From Ruminococcaceae bacterium D5 (lineage in GTDB: Bacteria > Bacillota > Clostridia > Oscillospirales > Ruminococcaceae), in the NCBI GenBank assembly GCA_900113995.1, contig FORK01000016.1, forward strand, positions 1 to 64,000: a DNA stretch of 64,000 nucleotides, written 5' to 3'. Shown piece by piece: positions 34,122 through 43,149 of the stretch (the first letter of the stretch is position 1; every line of letters begins with the position of its first letter). The notes beneath the pieces are model-generated. The model saw only the letters and a list, made by a program, of their open reading frames with translations. It had not been told where the DNA came from and ran no database searches. The position numbers and the translations under genes are program-made.

Positions 34122-34784
34122 ATGCAGATCACCTTTCTTGGACACGCCTGCTTTGAGCTGTCCGACGGCGTTCATACCCTGCTGGTGGACCCCTACCTGA
34201 CCGGAAACGGGCTGGCCGCCAAAACCGCGGCAGAGGTCAACCCGGACTTCATCTTTGTGACCCATGCCCACGGCGATCACATTGGGGATACGGTGTCGAT
34301 CGCAAAGCGCACCGGCGCGGCTGTTTATGCGGTTGTTGAACTGGCCGACGGACTGCTGGCTAGGCAGGGGATTAAGACGGCCCGGGGCAATATCGGCGGC
34401 AGGCAGGCCACCCCCTTCGGCAGCGTCAAATATCTGCCCGCGGCCCACGGCAGTGGCGTACCGGGAGGCTTGGCCTGCGGTTATCTCTTTGAGATCGGCG
34501 GAAAAAAGATTTACCATGCGGGCGACACTGGGCTGATCGCGGATTTCTCGCTGCTTCGGGAAGAGAAACTCGACGCGGCGCTGCTGCCGATCGGTGATTT
34601 CTATACGATGGGCCCGGAGGACGCAGCCCGCGCTGCCGAGATGATCGGCGCGGGGCTGAGCATCCCGATGCACTATGACACCTTCCCGGTCATCCGTCAG
34701 GACCCCGAGCGTTTTCGGGCGCTGGCCGCCGCGCGAGGCTGCGAAGCTGCCGTGCTGCGGCCCGGTGAGAGCATCCGGCTCTGA
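34122..34784 (+). CDS. UPF0173 metal-dependent hydrolase
   Basis: 220 residues from the ATG at 34122 (AGGAGG 7-8 bases upstream; ATG at 34104 precedes the site). Metallo-beta-lactamase fold: [13 protein letters not shown], the HxHxDH motif [10 protein letters not shown], then [10 protein letters not shown] and the final MHYDTFPVI. This is the compact UPF0173/YtkL form that binds two metal ions. The substrate is unknown. It stands alone. Confidence 0.9.
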   Translation: MQITFLGHACFELSDGVHTLLVDPYLTGNGLAAKTAAEVNPDFIFVTHAHGDHIGDTVSIAKRTGAAVYAVVELADGLLARQGIKTARGNIGGRQATPFGSVKYLPAAHGSGVPGGLACGYLFEIGGKKIYHAGDTGLIADFSLLREEKLDAALLPIGDFYTMGPEDAARAAEMIGAGLSIPMHYDTFPVIRQDPERFRALAAARGCEAAVLRPGESIRL

Positions 34785-34858
34785 GACCGCCCGATCCGTC
34801 AGGAAAAATCCGGTTTTCTGCATCTTCCAGCCGCTCAGGCAGTCAAAGGAGCCTGATT

Positions 34859-35260
34859 ATGAAACATCTTACCCGCGGAAGCGGCCTGACCGCCGCTCTC
34901 CTTTTTATCGTTCTGGCAGCGCTGATGCTTGCTGTGCGGGGCTGCGCCTTCCCTGCCGCTCCCGCCGGGGAAAAGCAGATCACCATCTCGGTGATCTACG
35001 CGGATGGTGCGGCCGAGCATTTCGGGATTTCCACCCGTGCGGACTGCCTGAAGGAAGCCGCCGAAGCGGTGCTGACCCTCGAGGGGGAGGAAACAGCCTA
35101 TGGCTTCACCATCTACGCCGTCAATGGGGCCGAAGCCGACTTCCGAAAGGGGGAGGCATACTGGGCCATCTACGCCGACGGCGGCTACGCCCAGTCGAGC
35201 GCCGACCGTTTGCCGGTTCTCGACGGAGGCACCTATGCCTTCATCTATGAAAGACTCTGA
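34859..35260 (+). CDS. Secreted DUF4430 (transcobalamin-like C-terminal) protein
   Basis: 133 residues. A hydrophobic leader at about 9-27 ends near RGCAF; the Cys is not in a clear lipobox, so it may stay anchored. The mature part (ISVIYADGAAEHFGISTRADCLKEA, then GFTIYAVNGAEAD and GEAYWAIYADG) is a DUF4430 domain, the fold shared with the C-terminal part of transcobalamins. It overlaps the next gene by 26 bases. The pair suggests capture and uptake of a vitamin-like ligand. Confidence 0.78.
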   Translation: MKHLTRGSGLTAALLFIVLAALMLAVRGCAFPAAPAGEKQITISVIYADGAAEHFGISTRADCLKEAAEAVLTLEGEETAYGFTIYAVNGAEADFRKGEAYWAIYADGGYAQSSADRLPVLDGGTYAFIYERL

Positions 35261-35777
35261 GCGCGGGACTTCCGGCGCCCGGCGCGCGCGGGAGCTTGCG
35301 CGTCTGGGGTTCTGCGCCGGGTTGCTCTTTGTCCTGAAAGCGGCGCTGGCACCGCTGCCGAACATCGAGGCGGTGACCCTCCTGGTCATCCTTTATACCC
35401 TCTGGTTCGGCCGCGGCGCCCTGCTGATTCTCTGCATCTTCGTGACACTGGAAGGGACGGTCTACGGATTTCATCTCTGGTGGATCGCCTACCTGTATGT
35501 ATGGGTGGTCCTCTGGCTCGTGGTGACGCTGGCGGGCCGCCGGGAGAGAAGCCCCTTCTTTTGGGCGGCGCTGGGCGGAATCTTTGGCCTGAGCTTCGGC
35601 TTCCTTTGCTCGTTTCCTTATCTGGCAGCCGGGGGAATTCACACGATGCTCGGCTGGTGGGCCGCGGGAATCCCCTTCGACCTGATTCATGGCTTCGCCA
35701 ACTTCGCGCTGATCCTCGTCCTCTTTTCTCCGCTCGACTCGCTTTGGAAAAGGGCCAACAGCTCGAAAACAAAATAG
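35235..35777 (+). CDS. ECF transporter S component
   Basis: 180 residues from the ATG at 35235 (GGAGG 5 bases upstream, inside the DUF4430 gene); ATG at 35247 is an alternative. A basic head is followed by about five or six membrane helices, with the ECF-S features FCAGLLFVLKAALAPLPNIEAVTLLVILYTLWFGR, GGIFGLSFGF and GIPFDLIHGFANF. S components bind a vitamin and share an energising module encoded elsewhere. Coupling to the DUF4430 protein points to cobalamin or a related compound, by inference. Confidence 0.8.
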   Translation: MPSSMKDSERGTSGARRARELARLGFCAGLLFVLKAALAPLPNIEAVTLLVILYTLWFGRGALLILCIFVTLEGTVYGFHLWWIAYLYVWVVLWLVVTLAGRRERSPFFWAALGGIFGLSFGFLCSFPYLAAGGIHTMLGWWAAGIPFDLIHGFANFALILVLFSPLDSLWKRANSSKTK

Positions 35778-36042
35778 AGTCATGACCTCCCCGGCCGTGC
35801 GCAGCCGGTCATCCATTGTGCAGTACCGTCTGCCGTCGATGCCTTGTCCGTTCAAAGCAATGAGCAGACCTTCTCCCGCCCAAGCAGAAGGCTATTTTGA
35901 GCGGCCTGTCGAACAAAAAGGGAGGCCGAGCCTGCCCGGCGGGCAGTGCCGTCTGGGTGGGGGCGTGCCTTTCCATGCATACGTCCAGTCTTTGATGAGG
36001 GGAGGAGTGTGCCCGGGAGACCGGCGCCGGAAGCACTGCCCC
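35778..36042. other. Intergenic spacer
   Basis: No credible gene. Frames here lack ribosome sites, and nothing else was recognised. Confidence 0.5.
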
Positions 36043-36076
36043 AAAAAGGGCATCCGCATACTGCGGATGCCCTTTT
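36043..36076. terminator. Bidirectional terminator
   Basis: AGGGCATCCGCA pairs with TGCGGATGCCCT around a short loop, with an A-run before and a T-run after. It serves the ECF gene and ygiQ, which converge here. Confidence 0.88.
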
Positions 36077-36089
36077 CTGCATTTTGGTC

Positions 36090-37991
36090 TTACAGCCTTC
36101 TGCTTTTCTTTTTCCCGCCTTGAGAGGTGCGCGTCCGGCCCGCTGCCGCATGCGGATTGGTTCCCGGCTGAGTCCAGACCGCGGGGCGGGGGCCGGCCGG
36201 CGGCCGGATCAGGCACTCCTTCCCGAAACCGATCAAATCCTCGCGGCCTGCCCGCTCGAGTGCTTCCTTCACCAGTGCGTAGTTTTTGGGACTGCGGTAC
36301 TGGATCAGCGCCCGCTGCATCGCCTTCTCATGGGGATTGGTCGGCACGTAGACCGGCTTCATGGTGCGCGGGTCAAGCCCGGTGTAATACATCGCGGTCG
36401 AGATGGTCGAGGGGGTGGGGTAAAAATCCTGCACCTGCTCGGGCATACAGCCGAGGTCGCGCAGGTATTCCGCCAGCGCCACCGCATCCTTCAGGGTGGA
36501 GCCGGGATGGCTGGACATCAGATAGGGCACGACGTACTGCTTTTTCCCCATCTCCTGATTAAGACGGCGGTATTTTTCCAGAAAGCGGCGGTAAACCGAA
36601 TTGGAGGGCTTTCCCATCATCGAGAGCACCGGATCGGAGATGTGCTCGGGCGCAACCTTGAGCTGTCCCGAGACGTGATGGCGCACCAGCTCGCGCAGAA
36701 AGGTATCGTCCTTATCGCAGAGCAGGTAATCGAACCGGATTCCGCTGCGGACAAACACCTTCTTGACGCCGGGGATCGCCCGCAGCCTCCGCAGCAGCGT
36801 CAGGTAATCCCGATGATCGACGAAGAGGTTTTTGCAGGGGGTGGGGAACAGGCACTGCCGCTGGGGACAGACCCCCTTTTCGAGCTGCTTTTGGCAGCTC
36901 GGATGCCGGAAGTTGGCGGTCGGCCCGCCCACGTCGTGGATATAGCCCTTAAAATCCTTTTCCCGGGTCATCCGCGCCGCCTCCGCTGCGATGGAGTCGT
37001 GGCTGCGAACCTGGACGATCCGGCCCTGATGAAAGGTCAGGGCACAGAAGCTGCAGCCGCCGAAGCAGCCCCGGTTGGAGGTCAGGCTGAACCGGACCTC
37101 CCCGATCGCGGCGACCCCGCCCAGCGCCTCATAGGAGGGGTGGGCGTTCCGCCGGTAGGGCAGGGCGTAAACCCGGTCCATCTCGTCGGTGGAAAGCGGC
37201 TTCTGAGGTGGATTCTGTATGATAAAGCAGCCTTCGCCGTAGGGCTCCGCCAGACGTTTGGCAGAAAACGGGTCGGTGTTGCAGTATTGGGTGTAAAAGC
37301 TCTCGGCATACCGTTTCCGGTCGGCCAGCAGCGCCTCGTAGGACGGCAGCGTCAGACAGTTATACACCTGATCGAGGCTTTGTGCGCGGTAAACCGTCCC
37401 GTCGACGAAGGTAATATCTTTGATATCCAGCCCGCCCGCAAGGGCGTCGGCCACCTGAACGACGCTGCGCTCCCCCATGCCGTACATCAGCAGATCGGCC
37501 TGGCTGTCGAGCAGAATCGACCGTTTGAGAGAATCGGACCAATAATCGTAATGCGCCAGCCTTCGCAGGCTGGCCTCGATCCCGCCGATCAGCACCGGCT
37601 TGCGGGGAAAGCTCCGGCGGATCAGGTTGCAGTAAACAATGGTCGCATAGTCGGGGCGCCTGCCCATCACGCCGCCCGGGGTAAAGGCGTCGGACGGCCT
37701 GCGCCGCTTGGAGACGGTATAATGGTTTACCATTGAATCCATATTCCCGCCGGTCACAAGGAAGGCGAGCCGGGGCTCGCCCAGCGCCAGAATGCTCTCC
37801 GGGCGCTTCCAGTCCGGCTGGGAGATGATTCCCACCCGATAGCCCGCGCTTTCCAGCACACGGGAAATGATGGCATGTCCAAAGGAAGGATGGTCCACAT
37901 AGGCATCCCCGATTACATAGACAAAGTCGCACTGGTCCCAGCCGCGTTTCTCCATATCGGCCCTTGAAATCGGCAGAAAATCCTGCTTCAT
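36090..37991 (-). CDS. ygiQ: YgiQ-family radical SAM protein (UPF0313)
   Basis: 633 residues from the ATG at 37991 (GGGGTGG upstream); a further ATG at 38012 has no ribosome site. A B12-binding-like N-terminal region is followed by the radical SAM core with the Fe-S motif TSNRGCFGGCSFC (Cys-X3-Cys-X2-Cys). The C-terminal region has CMPEQVQDFYPTPSTISTAMYYTGLDP, a family hallmark, and a basic tail. The reaction is not known. Length is normal for the family. Confidence 0.93.
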   Translation of the reverse strand: MKQDFLPISRADMEKRGWDQCDFVYVIGDAYVDHPSFGHAIISRVLESAGYRVGIISQPDWKRPESILALGEPRLAFLVTGGNMDSMVNHYTVSKRRRPSDAFTPGGVMGRRPDYATIVYCNLIRRSFPRKPVLIGGIEASLRRLAHYDYWSDSLKRSILLDSQADLLMYGMGERSVVQVADALAGGLDIKDITFVDGTVYRAQSLDQVYNCLTLPSYEALLADRKRYAESFYTQYCNTDPFSAKRLAEPYGEGCFIIQNPPQKPLSTDEMDRVYALPYRRNAHPSYEALGGVAAIGEVRFSLTSNRGCFGGCSFCALTFHQGRIVQVRSHDSIAAEAARMTREKDFKGYIHDVGGPTANFRHPSCQKQLEKGVCPQRQCLFPTPCKNLFVDHRDYLTLLRRLRAIPGVKKVFVRSGIRFDYLLCDKDDTFLRELVRHHVSGQLKVAPEHISDPVLSMMGKPSNSVYRRFLEKYRRLNQEMGKKQYVVPYLMSSHPGSTLKDAVALAEYLRDLGCMPEQVQDFYPTPSTISTAMYYTGLDPRTMKPVYVPTNPHEKAMQRALIQYRSPKNYALVKEALERAGREDLIGFGKECLIRPPAGPRPAVWTQPGTNPHAAAGRTRTSQGGKKKSRRL

Positions 37992-38021
37992 TGCGCCACC
38001 CCGCTTTCTCATCGCTGTTCC

Positions 38022-38050
38022 AGTATATCAGATGACGTTCCGGTTGTCGA
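38022..38050 (-). promoter_or_regulatory. Sigma-A promoter of ygiQ
   Basis: On the minus strand TCGACA, 17 bases, TATACT, about 30 bases before the ATG. Confidence 0.65.
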
Positions 38051-39046
38051 TACAAGACGGCGGAATCCCCGGCAGAGGGGCGGGCGTACCAGCCAAACGC
38101 ATGGGGACGGATCGGCCCCAGACGCTTGCCTGCTGAAATAAAATCAAAAGAATGTACCTGTAAAATAAAACCAGAGAAGCAAAAACGCCGTGATTCCAGC
38201 CCGGTTTCAGCCTTGTTCTGAACTGGAGTGCCGAGCCGGCCTGCCCGGAGCCGCAAGATAATTTTAAAAGCATAGTTCAGTCTTGCGCTGAACCGGCTTT
38301 TGTATTCCGGCGCGGCAGAGGGACGCTCATAATTGCAATGCCATGCATAGGCCCAGCATTGCCGGAACATCCTCAGCGGATGCAAGGCCGTAGTCTTTGC
38401 AGCCTGACGGGCAAAAATCTCATGGTTGAATGTATCTGCTGAAAGGACCCCTTCCCATTGCATGTCCTTGCTTTTCAATATTGTCATATCCTGCGCGATA
38501 ATCTGTATCGAACGGCCCGCGCTTCAATTTTCTCGAATTCCAATGGGAAAGATCATGCCTTCCTCTCCGGAATATCGATACGCGCTTCCTCTTTCCATTT
38601 CTCAAAATGAACGCCTCCAACCGAATTTCAAGCAGAAACACCAAAGGCAGGCGCATGGTTGTTTTCCATGTGCCTGCCTTTCGCTTACGGATTCATACGA
38701 CCGGCGGCTTCGCGTCCGCAAACCGGGCCGTCCGTTCTGCCGGTGCGGGTAAAAAGCTTTTTCCTCAAGCATCAGGCGACGCGGGCCGCCGACAACCGTC
38801 CTTGAATTGCAGAAGTCCGTCGTTAGAACGACAGCTCATTTTCAGTCTGCGGGGCAAGAGATGCAGGCGAGGAAAATGATGCGTCTTGAGGAGCCTGCCG
38901 GCAGCAGGCCTGATGGAACCTGCCATGCAGACGAAAAATATTCGGCGCCTCTTAAAGCGTCGGATCGGTAATACGTCTTTTTAGGGCTGATGCAACGCGC
39001 ACCTTCCACGCGCGGTTTGGCCTCGGTGCAGGATATTATATTCAGC
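38051..39046. other. 1-kb intergenic region, no credible gene
   Basis: Mixed composition. It contains a stem-loop at 38643-38681 (16-bp stem with one mismatch) and an IS-like remnant at 38815-39025. Open frames on both strands have no ribosome site or recognisable domain. It looks like a graveyard of mobile DNA. Confidence 0.55.
38815..39025 (+). repeat. Decayed IS200/IS605-type end
   Basis: Shares with 28217-28366 the 12-mer GTCGTTAGAACG (38819-38830), then TGCGTCTTGAG and GCCTGCCGG in the same order and at similar spacing. A closing CCACGCGCGG-like stem near 39010 is degenerate. It is probably a diverged copy of the same structure. Confidence 0.45.
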
Positions 39047-40264
39047 TCAAAACTGCTTTTTACCGGTCAGATAACTCATCAGTTCATAGGCGTGCGGCAG
39101 GAAGCGTCCTGTTTCCCGGGCGGCCTTCTCGCAGTAGCGGACGGGGGCTCCCTTGGCGTCGCCGCTGCGCAGGATCGCAAAAGGAATGGGGGTGCGGGTA
39201 TGGGTGCGCACTGCAATGGGGGTGGGGTGATCCGGCATCACCATAACGGCCCACTCCTCGCCGCAGCCGTCGAGCCAGCGCAGCACCGGGCCGACAATCT
39301 GCTCGTCGATCTGCTCGATGCTCCAGATTTTTTCTTTGAGCTGCGCCTGATGACCGCACTCATCGGGAGCTTCGACGTGGATATAGACAAAATCGCAGTC
39401 GGTCGAGAGCGCCTGAATTGCGGCTTCGCCCTTCCCCTTGAAGTTGGTGTGGAAATTTCCGGTTGCGCCCTCCACAGGGATGCTGCGCAGCCCCATCGAG
39501 AGGCCGATGCCGTGCAGCAGGTCGACCGCCGAAATCATCCCGCCGCGCACACCGTAGAGCGTTTCAAATGGCTCCAGTCTGGGCCGGGTGCCCTCGCCCC
39601 AGAACCAGACGCAGAGGGCGGGATTTTTGCCCGCGGCGCGTCGGGCGGCATTGACCGGATGATCCCGGAATGCCTCGAGGGAATAGCGCATCATTTCCAG
39701 CAGCAGCGGCGCGTTCTCCCCCTCGGGGAGATGGCCGCGAACCGGGCGGCTGGTGATATCGTGCGGCGGGGTCTTGGTGCCGCCGGTTTTCGCATTGCGC
39801 AGCACCAAACAGTGGCGATAGCTCACACCGGGATAAAATTCAACCTTGCTGCTGCCGAATTTTTCCTGCATCACGGCAATGAGCTGGGCGGCCTCCCCGC
39901 TCGAAATTTCCCCTGCGCTGTAATCGAGCATCGTCTTATCCTCGAGCGCGGCCTCATCCGAAAGGGTGACGAGGTTGCAGCGGTAGGTCACGTCGTCCGG
40001 CCCGAGCTTTACCCCCAGGCTGACCGCTTCAAGCGGGGAACGCCCGGTATAGCAGCCGGAAGGATCGACGCCGATCGCCGACAGGTTCGCCACATCGCTG
40101 CCGGCAGGCATGTCCTGCGGAATGGTAACCGCCATTCCCATCACGCCGTCCGAGGCGATCCGGTCCATATTGGGGTGGCGTGCGGCTTCCAGCGGAGTGC
40201 CGCCTTTAAGCTCCTCAAGGGGTTCGTCGGCCATCCCGTCCCCCAGAAATACGACATATTTCAA
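39047..40264 (-). CDS. apgM: 2,3-bisphosphoglycerate-independent phosphoglycerate mutase, ApgM type
   Basis: 405 residues from a TTG at 40264; GGGAGGAAACTG lies just upstream, and the longer frame to 40432 crosses the promoter palindrome. Alkaline-phosphatase-like metalloenzyme: VVFLGDGMADEPLEEL at the start, ANLSAIGVDP with the catalytic Ser region, FVYIHVEAPDECGHQ and MVMPDHPTPI for metal binding. The short ApgM (archaeal-type) family interconverts 3- and 2-phosphoglycerate in glycolysis. Some Clostridial members may do a related phosphonate or homoserine reaction, so the role is likely but not certain. Confidence 0.85.
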   Translation of the reverse strand: MKYVVFLGDGMADEPLEELKGGTPLEAARHPNMDRIASDGVMGMAVTIPQDMPAGSDVANLSAIGVDPSGCYTGRSPLEAVSLGVKLGPDDVTYRCNLVTLSDEAALEDKTMLDYSAGEISSGEAAQLIAVMQEKFGSSKVEFYPGVSYRHCLVLRNAKTGGTKTPPHDITSRPVRGHLPEGENAPLLLEMMRYSLEAFRDHPVNAARRAAGKNPALCVWFWGEGTRPRLEPFETLYGVRGGMISAVDLLHGIGLSMGLRSIPVEGATGNFHTNFKGKGEAAIQALSTDCDFVYIHVEAPDECGHQAQLKEKIWSIEQIDEQIVGPVLRWLDGCGEEWAVMVMPDHPTPIAVRTHTRTPIPFAILRSGDAKGAPVRYCEKAARETGRFLPHAYELMSYLTGKKQF

Positions 40265-40380
40265 AACAGTTTCCTCCCTGTCAAAAAATAGGCGCTTAAA
40301 AATAAGAACCTTTCCCATCATACTCCATTTTTCGCCTTTTCTCAACCGGATTGAGGAAATTTTTCTCTTTATGGCGGACG

Positions 40381-40402
40381 ATTGTCCTTTAAAAAGGACA
40401 AT
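40381..40402. promoter_or_regulatory. 22-bp palindrome upstream of apgM
   Basis: ATTGTCCTTT and AAAGGACAAT around AA: perfect 10-bp arms, about 117 bases before the apgM start. Operator-like; the protein is unknown. Confidence 0.45.
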
Positions 40403-40444
40403 TGCTGTCAAAATGTTCGCCCGGCAGAACAAGCCTGGGAAAAG

Positions 40445-40675
40445 ATGAGGATGCGCCAGCCCAAAGGTTCGGGCGGAGTGAGCCGCTCAAAGAGCGAAGT
40501 ATCACGCACTAGCCCAGAGGTGGGATGGAGTAAACCGCTTAACGGGCGGGAAAGCATCACACGCTGCCCCAGAGGAAGGACGGAGTAAGCCGCGCTTAAC
40601 GGGCGAAACATCACACGCCAGTCAGAGACAGAACGGAGTAAACCGCTTAACGGGTGGAGCGCCGCACGCCGGTTC
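40445..40675. repeat. Tandem repeat of about 51-60 bp
   Basis: Four imperfect units end in ATCACGCA, ATCACACGC, ATCACACGC and GCCGCACGC. Each contains GGAGTRARCCGC followed by a variant of TTAACGGGCG. It fills the space between apgM and the C45 hydrolase and reaches that gene's stop codon. Confidence 0.7.
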
Positions 40676-41690
40676 AGGGAAGAGGGGCGAAGTTCAGCCG
40701 GAAGTCCTCGCGCCATTCATCCCGGGATGGGTTGCCCTCGCAGCGAAAAATTCTCCCCTGCCGCAGCAGGCAGACAACCGACCAGACGGTATCGGCCCCG
40801 AGGCTGCGGTCATACTGGCAGAGGAAGCCGAATTTGCCCGAAAGCAGATCTTTGGCAAAGGAAAGATCATACTGCGTCCGGGATTGGAGCGCCGCACGCG
40901 CAACCCGGTAGCGCAGCTCCGACTGAAGATCGTCGGCGCGTGGGCGGCGGTATTCATGCATCCCGGCGGAATGAAAGTCGTTGGTGGTTACGACGAAGCG
41001 TTCACCGGGCTCTGGGCTGATGACCTCGAAGCGCTCGGCGTTGCATTCCACCACTGCCATTCCGCCCTGGCGGTCGGCGAGGGTGATCGTCTGCGAGGAG
41101 GAAATGGTAAGCTCCCGCAGCGCACCGACCGCCTCCCCGACGGTTTTGCAGTGCTCGAGCAGATAGCGCACCAGCATCCCGGCGTTGAGGCCGGGCTTTT
41201 TCACCACCGGCCAGAGAAAGGTCAGGCCCGCCGCGAGGCCGAATTCATTGACCCCGTCCTCGATCTGGACAAGAGCGGTGCTGTTGCCGACAAAGGCATG
41301 TTTTCCGCTGATGGTATAGTGAAAGCTCGCATAATACGGCTCGAGCATGGTAAGAAAATCGCTGTTGCGCCCGAAGATCACTTCGCCTCCCTCTCCTTGG
41401 GCGGCGAAGCAGGTGCAACCCTGAAAGGGAGGAAAATTGTAGATACCGAAGAGGAAGGCGGCAAGATCGGAGAAGGGCATTTCCAACCCATCGGCCAGAC
41501 CGCGGATTTCCGCGAGCAGGGAAGGATACTCTGCGGCACAGATCTGTGCCGATTTCTCGCCGAAGTCCCGCTTCTCCGCGCTCAGGGCGAGAAGATGCAC
41601 CTGCTCGGGGGAAAGACCGTCCGCGCACAGGGCGCGTCCGAGCGCAGCTCCCGCGTCATAGGGATCTGTGCCCGTGCTGTAATGATTCAT
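40674..41690 (-). CDS. C45-type (acyl-CoA:6-APA acyltransferase-like) Ntn hydrolase
   Basis: 338 residues from the ATG at 41690 (AAGGAGAG upstream). The helical head (ALGRALCADGLSPEQVH) is followed by the processing site before the nucleophile in FPPFQGCTCFAAQ (Cys92 the likely N-terminal nucleophile after cleavage), then VIFGRNSDF, with the Arg and Asn/Asp typical of the choloylglycine hydrolase / AAT fold, and VECNAERFEV. It should hydrolyse a linear amide. No signal peptide, so cytoplasmic. The substrate is unknown. Confidence 0.82.
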   Translation of the reverse strand: MNHYSTGTDPYDAGAALGRALCADGLSPEQVHLLALSAEKRDFGEKSAQICAAEYPSLLAEIRGLADGLEMPFSDLAAFLFGIYNFPPFQGCTCFAAQGEGGEVIFGRNSDFLTMLEPYYASFHYTISGKHAFVGNSTALVQIEDGVNEFGLAAGLTFLWPVVKKPGLNAGMLVRYLLEHCKTVGEAVGALRELTISSSQTITLADRQGGMAVVECNAERFEVISPEPGERFVVTTNDFHSAGMHEYRRPRADDLQSELRYRVARAALQSRTQYDLSFAKDLLSGKFGFLCQYDRSLGADTVWSVVCLLRQGRIFRCEGNPSRDEWREDFRLNFAPLP

Positions 41691-41785
41691 GATTGCTCTC
41701 CTTTTTTGTGTTTTGAGAGCGGGCCCGGCTCCTGTTCCGAGCATAAAGCAATAAAAATTTAATGTCAAGCGCTCCGGAAAAAGAC

Positions 41786-41823
41786 AGCGCGCGCCGCTTC
41801 CTGCGGAGGAAGCGGCGCGCGCT
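41786..41823 (-). terminator. Rho-independent terminator of serS
   Basis: A perfect 17-bp G/C-rich stem (41786-41802 with 41807-41823). Plus-strand GAAAAAGAC provides the T-rich tail. Confidence 0.85.
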
Positions 41824-41839
41824 TTGCGAACGGAGACGG

Positions 41840-43126
41840 TTATTTTTTTCGGATTTCCGACTTGCCGCCCATATACATCCGCAGCGGCTCGGGGATGGAG
41901 ATGCTGCCGTCCGCGCGCAGGTTGTTCTCCAGAAAGGCGATCAGCATGCGGGGCGGAGCGACGACCGTGTTGTTGAGGGTGTGGGCGAAGTAGTTGCCCT
42001 TTTCCTTGTTCTTGACCCGGATGCCGAGACGGCGGGCCTGCGCGTCGCCGAGGTTGGAGCAGCTTCCCACCTCAAAGTATTTCTTTTGGCGGGGGCTCCA
42101 GGCCTCGACGTCAAGGCTCTTGACCTTGAGATCGGCAAGATCGCCGGAGCAGCACTCCAGAGTGCGCACCGGGATATCGAGCGAGCGGAAAAAGTCGACG
42201 GTGTTCTGCCAGAGCTTGTCAAACCATTTCGGGCTTTCATCGGGATGGCAGACGACGATCATCTCCTGCTTCTCAAACTGATGGATGCGGTAGACGCCGC
42301 GCTCCTCAATGCCGTGGGCGCCGACCTCCTTGCGGAAGCAGGGGGAATAGCTGGTCAGCGTCTGGGGCAGTTCGGATTCATCCAGGAAAGTGTCAATGAA
42401 TTTGCCGATCATCGAGTGCTCGCTGGTGCCGATGAGGTAGAGGTCCTCTCCCTCGATTTTGTACATCATGTTTTCCATCTCGGCGAAACTCATGACGCCG
42501 GTCACCACGTTGCTGCGGATCATGAACGGCGGGATGTAGTAGGTGAATCCCCGGTCGATCATAAAATCCCGCGCATAGGAGAGGATCGCCGAATGCAGCC
42601 GGGCGATATCCCCCTTGAGGTAGTAGAAGCCGTTGCCGCTGGTGCGGCGGGCGCTGTCAAGGTCGATGCCGTCGAGCCGCTCCATAATATCGACGTGGTA
42701 GGGCACCTCGAAGTCGGGGACCGCCGGCTCGCCGAAGCGCTCGATCTCCACATTTTCGCTGTCATCCCTGCCGATCGGAACCGAGGGGTCAATGAGATTG
42801 GGGATCACCAGCATCCGCTCGCGGATTTCCCCTTCGAGCTTTTCCTCGAGGGACTCCAGCTCCTCAAGCTCCCGGTTGATGGCGGCCACCTGCGCTTTGG
42901 TGCGCTCGGCCTCCTCCTTCTGGCCCTTGGCCATCAGTCCGCCGATCTGCTTGCTGATCGAATTGCGCTGGCCGCGCAGCTCGTCGCAGCGGGTCTTGGC
43001 GTCGCGGTACTGCTTGTCCTTCTCGACAACCTCATCGACAAGGACAAGCTTCTGATCCTGGAATTTCTTTTTGATGTTCTCCTTGACCAGATCGGGATTG
43101 GTTCTCAGCAGTTTGATGTCTAACAT
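41840..43126 (-). CDS. serS: Seryl-tRNA synthetase
   Basis: 428 residues. N-terminal coiled-coil arm at about 25-110 (KDKQYRDAKTRCDELRGQRNS). Class II core: motif 2 CFRKEVGAHGIEERGVYRIHQF and motif 3 NNTVVAPPRMLIAFLENN. Charges tRNA-Ser (and tRNA-Sec if present). AAGGAGG precedes the ATG. It has a T-box leader and a sigma-A promoter, so expression should rise when serine tRNA is uncharged. serC lies 3 kb away on the same strand. Confidence 0.97.
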   Translation of the reverse strand: MLDIKLLRTNPDLVKENIKKKFQDQKLVLVDEVVEKDKQYRDAKTRCDELRGQRNSISKQIGGLMAKGQKEEAERTKAQVAAINRELEELESLEEKLEGEIRERMLVIPNLIDPSVPIGRDDSENVEIERFGEPAVPDFEVPYHVDIMERLDGIDLDSARRTSGNGFYYLKGDIARLHSAILSYARDFMIDRGFTYYIPPFMIRSNVVTGVMSFAEMENMMYKIEGEDLYLIGTSEHSMIGKFIDTFLDESELPQTLTSYSPCFRKEVGAHGIEERGVYRIHQFEKQEMIVVCHPDESPKWFDKLWQNTVDFFRSLDIPVRTLECCSGDLADLKVKSLDVEAWSPRQKKYFEVGSCSNLGDAQARRLGIRVKNKEKGNYFAHTLNNTVVAPPRMLIAFLENNLRADGSISIPEPLRMYMGGKSEIRKK

Positions 43127-43149
43127 GGCACATCCTCCTTTTTATCGCT

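Noticed and set aside
33737-34132. A 132-residue N-terminal extension of CopA
   Set aside because: It crosses the promoter, the operator and the tandem repeat. A normal ribosome site stands before the ATG at 33736.
35946-37736. A 596-codon plus-strand frame opposite ygiQ
   Set aside because: Antisense shadow; the ygiQ frame has an Fe-S motif, promoter and ribosome site.
38426-38879. Small plus-strand genes in the 38-39 kb gap
   Set aside because: No ribosome sites or domains, and codon use is unlike the neighbours. The end overlaps an IS-like remnant.
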